In this document: piece after piece, positions 11,940-22,954 of the stretch
Layout of the letters: each line of letters starts with the position of its first letter
How positions within the stretch are numbered: position 1 is the first letter of the stretch
NCBI GenBank assembly: GCA_019155205.2
Contig: JAHNZQ020003150.1
Coordinates: forward strand, 1,420,471 to 1,484,470
From: Gracilaria vermiculophylla
Lineage: Eukaryota; Rhodophyta; Florideophyceae; Gracilariales; Gracilariaceae
DNA length: 64,000 nucleotides
Direction: 5' to 3'
Program-made: the position numbers and the translations under genes
Notes under the pieces: model-generated
What the model was told of the DNA's origin: nothing
Seen by the model: the letters and a program-made list of their open reading frames with translations, nothing else
Database searches by the model: none

Positions 11940-14430
11940 CGGAGGCGCCAATGTGGAGAGGCGTTTCCGGACCAAGTTGGCGTGGTATCTTCTTATGATG
12001 TTCTCGGGGACGTGTTGCGAAGGTTCTTCCGGGTCGTCCTTTAAGGTGTACCCGTACTAGCGGACGCGGTACAGTATGCCTGTGGGGGGGTGGTCAGTGG
12101 GAGACGACATGGTCCACGGCGTGGTGGATATCACGTTCAGGGGTTATGATGGCGTCTGGAGCCTCCAGCAATGGTTCATCGAGAGGGGTGATGAGGTTTT
12201 TAGGATCCAGTGGTGTCGTCATTCCTGAGGTAGATGAATGAGGAGGTGCCGCGCGAGGTCCCTGAGGTGCGGTGGCGGGCATTCCTGAACGGCTAGGCGT
12301 CAGGACTTTCGTTACTCTATAACGGGAGACAACGTCTCTGAGCCCATTTACCTCAATACCAACAATATCCCTATATGTGTCCAGGACTTTGTAAGGCCCT
12401 AGGGAGGTCAGCGCTAGCCTGCGCGTGACCTCTGGCGGTTCGCCGGATGTTTTCTCAGGTTCGTCGAGGAAAACCTCGTCGCCTTCCTTCAGATGAGGGC
12501 CTTTCTTCACCTTCCGGTCGAAGTCCTGCTCATATCTCTTTTGCGCGGCGTTGCGTCTCCTCTTTGGGAGGGAAAGTGCGTTCTCATACCCCCTTATGAT
12601 GGAGCGTTTTGCTTTTCCCGCTGTTTTTTTCTGTGGCCCATCCGTCAGGTGCGCCGTGGCGCGGGCTGCAATAATGGCACTTGGTGGAATGCCCAAGAGC
12701 ACCAGGTTGAAAGAAGCAGTCCCCGTGGAGCGGTGCGCCTGCAGGTTGTATACATATGTGAAGGGGCCCATATATGCGTCCCAATCCTTCTGGTGGTCCG
12801 CAACGTAGTGCTGCAGCCTCAATGCGATGGTCTTGTTGAACTTCTCCACTCGTCCACTGGTTTGGGGATGATACACAGTTGTGAAAAACCGTTTCATACC
12901 CAGCATTACGGAGACAGTACTGAAGAGCTTCGCCGTGAACTGGAGGAAATTGTCCGTGAGGAGGTACGACGGTATCCCATATGTCTAAAACCAGTGCTCC
13001 AGAAAGGCGTCGGCAACTACAGCTGTAGTGGTGCTCCGGAGGGGGATGGCACACGTCATGTTCGAGAAACGATCAGTGATCACCAGGATAAATCAGTAAT
13101 TTCGCTCCGTCTTGGGGAAAGGGCCCAAAATGTTCATGGCCGCGAACTCCAAACGTCCTGAAAACGGGAGCACAGTGAGCAGTGTCCGGTGCTACCGTAT
13201 ATTCCCCCTAGCGGCAGCGCACAAATAGAAATCCGCCACCGTTTTGGAAGGCGTCATTAGCCATGTTCGGCCAACAGAGCTACCTCCGAATGTTGAAACA
13301 CATCCGCGATCCACCGGGCTGCCCGGCGAGGCGAGGATAGTGCACGAGATACAGCACCCTCGCACGTAGTTTAGTCGTGACAACCTTTCGGAGAGCTCCA
13401 TGCAGGGGCGCGCGGCGTACGAGTACGACGTCCCGGTCGACATCAAATGACGATGATAGACTCCCCACAGTGGTAAAACAGGCTTTGCAGTACGCATCCG
13501 TACTGTGCTCCTTCAGGAACTTTGCTATAGAGATGGGGAGAACTTCGTTCTCCTCCTCAACAAGGGCCATCACCTTAGGTAACCCGCTGTACATTCTTCC
13601 AGGTTCATAGCACTCCATTCGTTCTGCATCGGATCCTCCTTTCCCGCCGGCGTTTTGGATGACCAGACACGGGATGGTGTCCTCCAAAGTTGTTTTGTCT
13701 TTGCCCTCAGAACGGATTTGCGACAGCGAATCTGCTGACTGGTTTTATATGCCAGGACGGTGGACGATGTCCAATTTGAACTCCAGGAGGCTTCGCCTCC
13801 TCCTTTCCCAGTGGCCGGAAGCATCCGTCAAAAACATTATCCACTTCAGTGGTGTGTGGTCCGTCGTCAAGGAGAAACGCGCGCTTTACAGGTATGGGCG
13901 TAAACGCAAAACCTCCCACAAGATGGTGAGACATTTGCGCTCCGAGGCGCAATAATTCCGTTCCGTAGATGTGAGGCAGCTACTCCAGTATCTGATTGGT
14001 TGAAGTCCACCTTCTTGTTATTCCTGTAGGAGGGCATATCGGACCTGGTACTTACAGGCGTCAGTGTCCAGCACCCTTCGTGCGTGCCACTTCGAAAGTA
14101 CCAAGATTGGTGGCTCTACTGGTCTCCTTTTTAGGGTGTTAAACGCTTCAAACTCCTCGTCCATCAAGAAAGCCGATGGCGTCGGCTTGTACTTCTCCAA
14201 TAGGCGATTTAACGGCGCCACGATACGTGGGGAAGTTCGGGACAAACCTCCGGAAGGCATTACACAACCCCTGGAAGGAGCGGAGCTCCGCTCTTCGACA
14301 CGCACTTGTTTTCCAAGTATGAAACTCCAAAAACGATGATCTCCGACCACAATCCCGAGGTCACTTCCCACTATTGGCGATCTCTTACTCAACTCTTGCG
14401 CAGTGAGAATAATATTCCGACCGCTGATCA
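11940..14430 (-). pseudogene. GypA copy B pol (RT end, RNase H, integrase, chromodomain)
   Basis: Reading on the minus strand, 14431-14018 holds the end of RT and the start of RNase H (PRIVAPLNRLLEKY, DTDACKYQVRYALLQE), in several frames. The RNase H end (NQSADSLSQIRSEGK) is near 13715, just after a stop at about 13743. The linker to the zinc finger is at 13687-13280. The integrase core and tail lie at about 13150-12094 (YHPQTSGRVEKFNKT carries the catalytic Glu), and the degenerate chromodomain reaches about 11945. The linker and integrase match copy A residue for residue over long stretches. The 5' part of RT, the protease, gag and the 5' LTR are absent. The sequence changes to element C integrase at about 14455. 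Confidence 0.85.
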
Positions 14431-14479
14431 CCCTCAGAGAGATTGACAGTCCGAAACTCTAATACGAACATTCTCGTCG

Positions 14480-15202
14480 GTGATACGTTCTCCCATACAA
14501 GCAGCGCCAGCCGGTTGGCGCCTCATCCTTCCAACAATACAGTTTGAATACAATTTCTCCCGTCATGATAGCACCCGTCATTTTGCTGTCGAAGTCAGTC
14601 TTGGCTACATGCCGCACTCGCCAGCAACCCGTGCCCTGGACAACGCCATAGCGCAGGCCGCAATGGACTACGATTCTCGGCGCAAGGCACTAATGGCCCT
14701 GGCCCGCGACAACGTGGACGCCGCTGTCACCCGATGGAAGTATTATGGCGATCGCCACTGCTCTGGATTTCACCTGGAACAATACGAACTCGTTCTTCTG
14801 CGAGCCGCCCGCTTCACGACAGCGCGACAAGCCACAATCCCGCAAAAGTGGCAGCCCCGCTTCAGAGGACCCTTTCGCATCTTCAAGAAACTTGGACCAG
14901 TCATGTGTCGCCTAACGCTCCCGCCAACTATGCGCCACGCGCACGACGTCTACCACATGGCAAAGCTGCGCCGCTTTTACGGAGAGCCATCAGACCCTCT
15001 TGATATCGTTTTAAACAATGATGGCGTGGTAGAAGAGGACGTTGAACGCATTTTGGATAAGCGACGTGGCATTCGGAGGGTTTACTACCACACGCAGTTC
15101 TGCGGCGATCGCAAAACCAATGCCATTTGGCTACCACGCGCGGTGCTCAGGAACTGTTGCACGAAAGTCACCGAATTCAACCTGCAGCAGAAGCCTCACT
15201 GA
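14480..15202 (+). pseudogene. Element C integrase C-terminal part
   Basis: A 240-residue frame. The first half is the end of the integrase core (FEYNFSRHDSTRHFAVEVSLGYMPHSP). The GPY/F-type tail follows (QPRFRGPFRIFKKLGPVMCRLTLP). The last part (DPLDIVLNNDGVVEEDVERILDKRR) is in the position of a chromodomain. The zinc finger and the first catalytic residues are missing. They were lost at the junction with copy B near 14455, so no working integrase can come from this copy. The 3' LTR starts 28 bp after the stop. Confidence 0.8.
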
Positions 15203-15230
15203 TGAAGGTTTCTTCCAAAAGAGAAACGAA

Positions 15231-15581
15231 TGTAAGAAACACCCGCCGTAGACCCTAACGATTCAAGCGAGGCGCGCTACTTACTGCAAGATTGGTCCCT
15301 GCACGTCACCAGAGGACCCACAAGAACATTGCAGTTTGTCAGCACGATGCTTGGTTAAGCCAAGTCGCAACAGTGCGTCGTGTCCTTCAACACTTCAGAC
15401 ACACATCACATAGTTCAAGTGCACGACGACATAGCGCCATGAACTACGAACATAACAGTTGATGAAGTAGAAGGTAAGACGATGAACGTCTAGTTTAAAG
15501 AATCACTATAAAACACAGCCAGACCCACCCTTGAGAAGAGCGCGGGTCTGGTCAGACTTCTCTCAACTCTCCTGTGTCACA
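15231..15581 (+). repeat. 3' LTR of gypsy element C
   Basis: About 351 bp, TGTAAGAAAC to GTGTCACA, aligned with 4431-4789. A purine run (AAAAGAGAAACGAA) immediately before it is a plausible polypurine tract. The pair brackets an 11.15 kb nested element. Confidence 0.75.
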
Positions 15582-17087
15582 TTGTCAGTATGCACGGAGA
15601 GTTCAGGAATTGCATTTCAAAGTAGATCCGCCAAAACGTTGTGGGCGTGATGAAAACGATTAACTGTCACATTCAAAGTCTTTCGTAAGCCAGGGCCATC
15701 ACAGTGTGGTGGATTCTAATGCGCTGTTGAGAAAGTATCAGCATGTTATCCGCCAAGTGTAATATTATCACTTTAGCAATAATCGTCGATCTTTGATGCT
15801 TCAAATTTATCAGCTGTTTTTTGCTTGATGGATAGCCCTTAAGTAGTATGTGCTTTGAAATTTCTAAAAACGCAGCAATATATATATTGCAAACTGGGTG
15901 CAGTTAGAATGGGAGATATTTTAGGGCGACAGTTGATTTGGACCACGCCTATATAGCACTTTTTTATTGTAGTCTGGGATAAAGTTGATCAGTTTTTTGA
16001 ATCACTCTTGTTATGTTCAAATTCTCTCGGTAGACTTCGACATTTATGCTGACAGTGCTACCAATATTTAATTTCAAAAGATTTTCTTAATGGGGCTTTC
16101 TAACAGCCCTTACTTTCAAAGCATTTTTCACAGGCACGTCCATTGGTTTATGTAAGCCTTTATTTTAAAGGCGAAAGGTCGGTATATCCGACAAAAGAGT
16201 TGAAGGAGAAAATGAACAGAGGCAAATCTTACCGAGCGAGGTAGAGCTGTTACGCCCACTCTTGATTTTCCTCTGTGCTTTCAAAGACTATCTCCATACA
16301 CACTCAAACGTTTTCCTTAATTTCAAGAACAAGGAGATGTAACCATGAAATCTTGTGTAATAGCAAAACATGAAGATCTCAAACATTGCTTAGCACATAT
16401 TTCAAGGCCGTAGTCAGCAGTTTTACAAGAACCAATGATAGTAAAGTGAAACAAGTGTCTTCACAGTTACAGCTCCATGAAACGGGACAATGGCTTCAGA
16501 AACTGCAAATTTGGTTAACGGCGATCAAGAAGTGGACTAATTTCCACCTCAAGGAAGCAAGTGCAGAAGTGTACTAATAATAGTCGTTTTTTTGCAGTTC
16601 TGGAATTCAGCAATATTGACCTCGTATGAGGCCAATTGACCGCACATGAGGCCAATAGCCGTGTAGACCGAGAGGCGCGTAAACACCCGTTGGCGCACGA
16701 GTAGCCACGTGATGACGACGGAACAGTTTGCGGCGATTCACTTCGGGGGAGCGCAGCGCATTTTGATTGTGCCGCGGTGTCGTTTCGTGCAAAATAATTG
16801 GGCGTGTGAAAGAACTATGCCTTTCGGGAGCCAACTCAGCACGGTGGAAAACGAGATTTCGCAGACTCAGAATCTCCCGGCAGGACTCGTCCTTGCTGTA
16901 GGTACAAGTGTAAAAATCAGGATAACACACAACTAACGTACAAACGTTTCACGCTAAGTGTGGCATGGTCGACTATACTAAGGAAAACGAAACTCTTGTG
17001 CCGCCGGCCAACGGTTCATTTTACCTCGCACTCCCGCACCGTGTGCTCTTTCTGCCGCGATGAGCTGCATCCATCCACATCCCTAAC
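15582..17087. repeat. AT-rich spacer and upstream flank of the GTPase unit
   Basis: No gene is supported from 15582 to 16380. From about 16380 the sequence is homologous to 63100-63370 and, reversed, to about 49870-50100. All three lie upstream of GTPase copies. The shared part includes a CAGCAATATTGACCTC block and copies of TGAGGCCAAT at 16625-16660. The frame at 16386-16577 reflects this repeat and not a proven gene. Confidence 0.6.
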
Positions 17088-17206
17088 ATGAATACATCTC
17101 GCACCCAAAAGGTCTCCACCAGATCGGTGCTCCTCGGCTGCCTCGGTGTCGGAAAGTCAACCATACACAACACTCTTTTTGGGAAGATTTCGTCCCAGGC
17201 TGGTGT
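17088..17206 (+). pseudogene. P-loop GTPase pseudogene, first segment
   Basis: Starts MNTSRTQKV, close to the intact gene at 48565-49494. The P-loop is GCLGVGKST. The segment stops at the GGTGT target duplication of a solo LTR (17207-17459) and resumes at 17465. It encodes the G1 motif and the first helix of the GTPase fold. Confidence 0.85.
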
Positions 17207-17459
17207 TGGAACAGAGTGTCGATCGGTTCTCTGTCCTCCTCTGTCGGTCGAGTCGTCTGTCTTTACTCCCCCCGAGGTCCGGGTCGCCGTCCCACCTCTT
17301 GCCGGCTGCAGAGCAGCGACGGCATTAAGTACTAGAGAAGGTTCTAATTCCTAACTACTTACTGCCAAGATTTAATTGACACGATGTCCATAATTGGCGG
17401 TCATCTGTCATTATGTGCCTTGGGTCAAGTCATCAGGGTTTGCGAGGTACTGTGCTACA
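17207..17459. mobile_element. Solo LTR inside the GTPase pseudogene
   Basis: A 253 bp insertion that begins TGGAACAGAG and ends GTGCTACA. It is flanked by direct copies of GGTGT at 17202-17206 and 17460-17464. TG...CA ends with a 5 bp duplication are the mark of an LTR, and no internal region remains. The orientation is unknown. No other copy was seen in the window. Confidence 0.85.
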
Positions 17460-17464
17460 GGTGT

Positions 17465-17781
17465 CCCCACCGGCACCGGCCTCACCATGGTCTCAAAAGA
17501 GGACAATCGCGGCAATTTTACTTGCGTTGATTCTCCCGGCTTGTATGACATTGGAAATGCAGATAAAATCTTCCGCCAAGTTTCAAACGCTCTACGCGGT
17601 CCATGCAAAGTAAGACTAGTGTTTATGATCACTCTCGCGGGCGCAATCCCGAGGGCTTATGATCTTTCAATGCTGGCGGTGATTATTGACGCCTTTACGA
17701 ATATTGTTGGAAATATGGAAAACACGTTTATGTTGATTATAAACAAGTGCAAAGACTCGGCGCTTGAGGAACTTTTGAACG
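17465..17781 (+). pseudogene. P-loop GTPase pseudogene, second segment
   Basis: Continues the gene after the solo LTR. The G3 motif reads DSPGL (DTPGL in the intact copy) and the G4 motif is NKCKD. Between them is the family block LVFMITLAGAIPRAYDL. The segment ends at the GAACG target site of the copia element, and the gene continues at 22955. Confidence 0.85.
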
Positions 17782-18077
17782 TGTTAAGAGTAATGATTTT
17801 AATGGAACCGCTGACTGGAGAGAACAGTTGTTTCTTTCCGTAGCGGTTCTTTTATATCGTTACAAAGATGCGCTAAATCTATGCTTTATACTTCTTGATT
17901 ATTTAAGACTTCCTCTCTCTTAGTTTTGCTCTGTAGTGGCGGGGCTTTCTACTAAACATGTAACAGAATAGAGAAAACACGTAAGCCACGATATTGATGA
18001 GCTAATCCTCTCCATGTATTCCAAGCACGGCGTTTGTCGGCATGACATACTTCACACTCCCATAAAGGGTTCTGAAA
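17782..18077 (-). repeat. 3' LTR of the copia element
   Basis: Aligned base by base with 22658-22954. Shared blocks include GACTGGAGAGAACAGTTG and GTATTCCAAGCACGGCG. Its inner end reads TTCTGAAA where the other LTR reads TTCTGTCA. Confidence 0.88.
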
Positions 18078-19050
18078 CCCCCCCTCAAAGGCTGTTTGGA
18101 ATAACTTCTGAAGAGTCACGACGTCTGTAAAATTCCTCGCCAATGAAGGCTTTCGTGAAAATACCAGCTGTGTTTTCCTTGCTAGGAGTATGCAGCACAG
18201 AGACTTTTCCATCATAAACAGCTTGCATGACAAAGTGATATCGAAGTCCAACGTGACGAACTTTGCGGAGGTTTCCTTCTTCATTACACCATGATATAGA
18301 CCCCAGATTGTCCTGGTAGATGATAGTCGGAGTGTCACAAGGCATGTCTAGTTCTTAAAATATTTCTTGAGTCCACAAAACTTCTTTAGCACATTCAGCA
18401 AGAGCGTAAAATTCTGCTTCAGGAGTGGATAAAGCAACAGTTGTTTGAACGATAGAGCGCCAAAAAATGGTGCGTTTCCTAAAAATAGAACGTGACCACT
18501 GCGTGATTTGCGATCTTGTTCATCACGACCCCAATCAGAGTCACAAAAGGCTATTAAGAGAAGAGAAGAGCGAGAGATGTGTAGTCCAAATTGTTTTGTT
18601 TCTTGGATATATCAGAGAACATACAGCAGCATTTTTCAATGGGTAGGACTAAGGGCAGATGAAAATTTTCCTAGCATGGATATTGCTGCAGAGATGTCTG
18701 GTCGAGTCCGAGTACATAGAAGAAGGAGAGAACCAAGAAGAGAGCGATAAGGGACGTTCTTCATGATCTCTGTTTCGTTTGAAGAAAGTGAACGTTCTGA
18801 TACATACAAGATATGGCCTAGAGGCAGAGAATATATGGTCACCTTTGCCGTTTCCATTCGTGAACTACTTAAAATTCTATCCATTAAGGGTCGTTGATGC
18901 AAGAAATATCCTTCTTCACACTCCTGTATGGAAACACCTAAGCAAAGAGAAGTTTCTCAAATGTCTTGACTTTTAAGTGCTCCGTTGAGTAGCTGCTGTG
19001 CGGTCCAGATCGACTTTTTGAGGCCAAAGAAAACAATATCATCCACATAA
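17952..19050 (-). pseudogene. Copia RT (C-terminal part) and RNase H
   Basis: Minus-strand coding that continues after the Tc1-like insertion. VDDIVFFGLKK is next to the insertion at about 19045-19015. The rest of the RT palm and connection is at 18902-18636 (YRSLLGSLLLLCTRTRPDISAAI). RNase H at 18345-18085 carries IIYQDNLGSISWCNE and ends HTPSKENTAGIFTKAF, the usual copia C-terminus. Between 18640 and 18345 the frame is broken. RNase H runs into the LTR. Confidence 0.8.
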
Positions 19051-19398
19051 AGTCTGTTTCAAAAGTATAGGACACCTGGCATTTTGATGCAAATCATCGT
19101 TTTTAGTACTGTAGTGCTACCAAAATTAGTTTTCAAAAAACTTCAAGTTAAAAAACCGTTTCAAAATCATAGGANNNNNNNNNNNNNNNNNNNNNNNNNN
19201 NNNNNNNNNNNNNNNNNNNNNNNNNNNNNNNNNNNNNNNNNNNNNNNNNNNNNNNNNNNNNNNNNNNNNNNNNNTTGGAAATGTCCTATACTTTTGAAAC
19301 GCGTTTTTGAGGGTTTTAACGTAGGGGGGTGGCTACAGTAGGCAAAAATCCATATTTTGGCGCGCTTTTGCACTGTCCTATACTTTTGAAACGCACTG
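19050..19398. mobile_element. Tc1-like element splitting the copia RT active site (gapped)
   Basis: Both ends match the elements at 26612-27897 and 57577-58847: AAGTCTGTTTCAAAAGTATA at the left and TTTGAAACGCACTG at the right. TA is duplicated on each side (19048-19049, 19399-19400). The middle is a 100 N gap, so the true length is unknown, and the sister copies are about 1.27 kb. The insertion lies within the tyrosine codon of the RT YVDD box. Confidence 0.88.
19175..19274. other. Assembly gap (100 N)
   Basis: Exactly 100 undetermined bases, the usual placeholder for a gap of unknown size, inside the Tc1-like element. Confidence 0.95.
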
Positions 19399-19400
19399 TA

Positions 19401-19837
19401 TATATTAAAGGTAAGACATTGCATGATGCTTTCTTCATTTGAAAGATGCAGTCACATGACTTAAATCGTATAAAGCCATGAGATGTAAGAAAGAAGGAAA
19501 GGTACCGAAACCAAAGTTCAGGTGCCTGTCGAATTCCATACAATAATTTGCGAAGCTTAGCTACGTTTCCATTTGCTTCAGGGATATGGGAAAGACGAGG
19601 AATACAGATCCAAATATCAAGGCCGTCTGGCAGTGGTGCATGAAGAAACGCACCTTTAATGTCGATGTGATGCCTTTCCCAACCTTTTTCGAGTGCAACT
19701 TTGAGAAGAAAGACAAACAAAAAGAACGGTAGAACAGGAGAGTAGTAATTTGAGTTATTTTCAGAGTGTTGGAGATGGCCACGAGCCACAAAACGAGCTT
19801 TGAAGCGAGAAGGATTTCCTTTTTCGTCCCGTTTCAA
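19401..19837 (-). pseudogene. Copia RT, N-terminal half
   Basis: Reads FKARFVARGHLQ at the start, then HHIDIKGAFLHAPLPDGLDIWICIP (RT motif A with its aspartate), then KLRKLLYGIRQAPELWF. These are hallmark blocks of Ty1/copia RT. The frame runs straight into the inserted Tc1-like element at 19398. Confidence 0.85.
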
Positions 19838-19939
19838 TCGGAGAATTATTCCACTCGGGAATGGTCGTTCACTAGGGTTGCCATGATGAGCTTCAAAAGT
19901 TCCATTCTTAGATAGGGTGGCGAACTCAGAGGAGATAGC

Positions 19940-21394
19940 TTAGGACCAGTACTGCGCCTCTGGAGACTGCAACGCTTCTTTCAGTGTACGTTCATCGGTG
20001 GTACTGATCTGAGAAGGCAGTTGTCGCAACAAATTACACGATTCTTTATCTTCGGGGTCATCAGGGTACTTTTCACCATCAAAGTTAGAGGGTTTGTCGG
20101 GAATATGTTCCATAGGATCGTAAAACTCTTCATCACTCTCCGTACCAGCAGGAGAAGCACTAGGAGAGTTGGTATCGTCTCCGCCGCTACTGTAGTAGCC
20201 AATTATGCCGGGATGAATCGTGGTATGGTCGTTAGAGATTGTTCCGGACGTGTTTGACATTCCTGGGAAGATTGTTTCGTCGAAGGTAACATACTTTGTC
20301 GTGTAACGACGATGGTCGATGAGAATTTTGTATAGTCCACCGCGCACATGTCCGAGGTTATTTCCGGAATGGGGACGTGGTTCGAGTTTCCCAGCTTTGC
20401 GTAGATCTCCCGTCATTGCCAAAGCTTTGCATCCAAATGGACGAAAGTGTTTCATAAAGTCAGGTTGGCGTCCAAATAACGCTGTGTATGGTACGGTTTC
20501 TGTGGATGAATGAATGACAAAATTCTTGCAGTTATCGACGTGTAGAAGAGATTTTGGCCAGTAGGTCATTGGTAGGTCAGCTTGCTGTAAGCAGGCCCTG
20601 GCGGCCCCATGAAGAGCTCCGTGTGCACGTTCGATGAGTCCATTTGAAGCTGAAGTGTACGGTGTTCTGTGGTGAATTTCGATTCCATCCTTTTGGAAGG
20701 ACTGTATCGCCTTGTAGAACTCACGACCACCATTCACGCGAAGCGTGAGTATCGGAGATCCAGTTTGGCATTCAATTTTCGGTCTCAAATTCATGAGTTA
20801 CACAGACGCTTGGCATTTAGACTGGAGTGGAAATACAAAAAGAAATCTTATGTAAGCGTCCATAACGGCCAGAAAGCAGTTAAATCCGTTCAATGACGTT
20901 GTTTCCATGGGAGAGACGTCGGGGTGCAGAATCCCGGGTTAGGTCGTACGAGTGAGTGATTCTCGAAAAGACTGTCGAAACGTGCCTGCCACACAGGGTT
21001 CGCATTCGTGTTTCATCAGTTTCTTGTGAGGAGTGAGACTCTGCTTCAACATTTCTCTTATTTTCTTCTTTTAACAAATGTGTCAAAGCCTAGGACGCCA
21101 AAGACTGACATTTTCGTTGCTGCCATTGAGATTCTGTTCATTAGAAGTTTTTTGTCAATTTTTGGGCGGTTGTGGGTTTACCACAATGCTTGGTTCGGCT
21201 TTAGGGCAGTTACCGGTGGTTGTTTTAGATGAGTCGTGTAGTTTCTTCGCGACTGCCATCATTGAAGAATGTGTTTCCGGGTTGCTTTGAGACCATGAAG
21301 CAGAATCGAGTTTCTCTTTGCTGATATAGTAGAGACCATCATTTTGTTTGGGTGCAGCTCCGATGATTTGGTATTCGTCGCGTAGGTCAACTAT
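19940..21394 (-). pseudogene. Copia integrase
   Basis: The zinc-binding end (HECEPCVAG) is near 21010, in a region with stops. The catalytic core includes VMDAYIRFLFV, then LRVNGGREFYK, where the second Asp of the usual DNGGEF motif is replaced, and then SNGLIERAHGAL with the catalytic Glu (about 20640). The 20794-19940 frame of 284 residues is open and continues into the acidic linker before RT. Loss of the second Asp would by itself abolish strand transfer. Confidence 0.8.
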
Positions 21395-22531
21395 CTATGC
21401 ACAGGTTGGCATGAATATATCTGCGAGATCGTTAGAGGCCGAGGCAGGAATAGAAAGAAGGTTCATAGAGAGGTCTGGAGCAGCCAAAGCTCTTGTCAGC
21501 TTCAAAGTGGTCGTATGATTGTCATAGTTCCATTGAACCGTACGTTGACCTTCAGAGCTGGCATTCACAATGGAATCATCACCAAGTGCTATATGCACGG
21601 TGCAGGGTTTGCTCTCTTCCAAGGATTCCTGTGTAGTAGTCATGTGTGTTGTGGTTCCAGAGTCTAGAATGAATTCATCCGGATTCGAGGTGCGGACAAC
21701 GTTTGCTCTTGCAACTGCTGCACGGACATGTTCGTCATTGTTGGGGTTGCTTTTGGCTTCGGTGTTCTTCTTACTTCCATTTTCTTTGCGACCCTTCTTA
21801 TTTTTCCTTTTTTCACTCAACTTAATTCCCAGACAATTGTTGGGGTTGGTTGGATTGAGCCAGCAGTCATCCATTTTGTGTCCTTCTTTGTGACAGATGA
21901 CGCGAAACGGTTTAGATGGGCGAGCAGTACGCGCTTGTTCAGATATGCGGAGGCGCAAGGTTTTATGTTCATCTAGAAGACGCGATGTGATGCTATTCCA
22001 GGTGGTTTGGTCATGACAAAGTGCCTTGATTACCGCACAGACTGCAGAAAGTTCGAGGTTTTCAATAGATGCGACCAATAGACCAATTTGAAGTTGTTCG
22101 GGGAAGCCCATCTTAGTGGCTTCCAACTTTGACATCAAGCTCTGCATACGGTCAATATGTGTACCGAGTGCTTCATGCACGTAACGATACTTCATTGAGA
22201 CCAGTTCACACATTGTGCCGATTTGTGACGCTGTTAAAGATGAATCAAAACGAACATTCAGTTTGCTCATCAGATCGTACGGTTTGCCAATATCCGTTTG
22301 AACATTGCGCAGCGTTTCGTTGGAAAGCGCAGCACCTATTATTCCCCTAGAGCGTTTCTGGTCTTTCAAGAACTTCTGCTTTTTCTCCTCGTTTGATGTA
22401 TAGGGATTTCTTTGCTTCCGCAAGACATCTTCTAGGTTCTTTGACTCGCATGCAGCTTCAATTCTGATTTTCCAAAGAGTGTAGTCATCGGAATCGGTTA
22501 ATGACTTGATGTTCTCACGGTCAGGATCCAT
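21395..22531 (-). CDS. Copia gag and protease start
   Basis: A 378-residue open frame starting 127 bp inside the 5' LTR. Residues 1-190 resemble copia-type gag (WKIRIEAACESKNLEDVL, MQSLMSKLEATKMGFPEQLQIGLLVASI). A zinc knuckle follows at about residues 207-220, reading RVICHKEGHKMDDC, in which the first cysteine has become Arg. A basic stretch follows, and then the protease active site FILDSGTTTHMTT at about residue 288. A stop ends the frame before the integrase. The gag part is well preserved, but the knuckle is damaged. Confidence 0.8.
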   Translation of the reverse strand: MDPDRENIKSLTDSDDYTLWKIRIEAACESKNLEDVLRKQRNPYTSNEEKKQKFLKDQKRSRGIIGAALSNETLRNVQTDIGKPYDLMSKLNVRFDSSLTASQIGTMCELVSMKYRYVHEALGTHIDRMQSLMSKLEATKMGFPEQLQIGLLVASIENLELSAVCAVIKALCHDQTTWNSITSRLLDEHKTLRLRISEQARTARPSKPFRVICHKEGHKMDDCWLNPTNPNNCLGIKLSEKRKNKKGRKENGSKKNTEAKSNPNNDEHVRAAVARANVVRTSNPDEFILDSGTTTHMTTTQESLEESKPCTVHIALGDDSIVNASSEGQRTVQWNYDNHTTTLKLTRALAAPDLSMNLLSIPASASNDLADIFMPTCA

Positions 22532-22657
22532 TGCGTCCCAGTATGAACTTGTAAACGAGAGTGTGAGAGAAAAATTAATAATTATAATAATAAGATTAGA
22601 AAGACCGGTGCGCTAAGAAAAACGTGATGCGTTTTGCTGTTGAGAGGCCCAATACGC

Positions 22658-22954
22658 TGTTGAGAGTATTGATTGTGATGAAACCTCTGACTGGAGAGAA
22701 CAGTTGTTTCTTTCCTTAGCGATTCTTTCGTATCGTTACAAAGATGCGCTAAACCTGTACTGTCTACGTCTTGATAATTTAAGAGATCCTCTCTCTTAGT
22801 TTTGCTCTGTAGTGGCGGGGCTTACTATAAACCATGTGACAGAATAGAAAAGAAACTTTAAGCCACGATACTGATGACGTATTCCTTTTCATGTATTCCA
22901 AGCACGGCGTTTGTCGGCATGATAGACTAAACACTTCCATAAAGGGTTCTGTCA
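22658..22954 (-). repeat. 5' LTR of the copia element
   Basis: 297 bp, TGTTGAGAG to TCTGTCA. The sequence just inside it, on the minus strand, reads GCGTATTGGGCCTCTCAAC. This may be a decayed primer-binding site related to GTTATGGGCCCAG of the miniature elements, but the match is weak. Confidence 0.88.

Larger units (their letters stand above)
17782..22954 (-). mobile_element. Ty1/copia retrotransposon inserted in a GTPase gene
   Basis: A 5.17 kb element bounded by 297 bp LTRs that start TGTT and, on the right, end TCTGTCA. Target duplications of GAACG lie at 17777-17781 and 22955-22959. Order on the minus strand is 5' LTR, gag, protease, integrase, RT, RNase H, 3' LTR, as in Ty1/copia. A G-rich polypurine tract borders the 3' LTR at about 18078-18086. 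Coding lesions and the 19050-19398 insertion make it inactive. Confidence 0.93.

Noticed and set aside
12493..13161. Long plus-strand frame of 222 codons
   Set aside because: It lies antisense to the GypA copy B integrase, which has clear homology to copy A. The plus frame has no similarity of its own.
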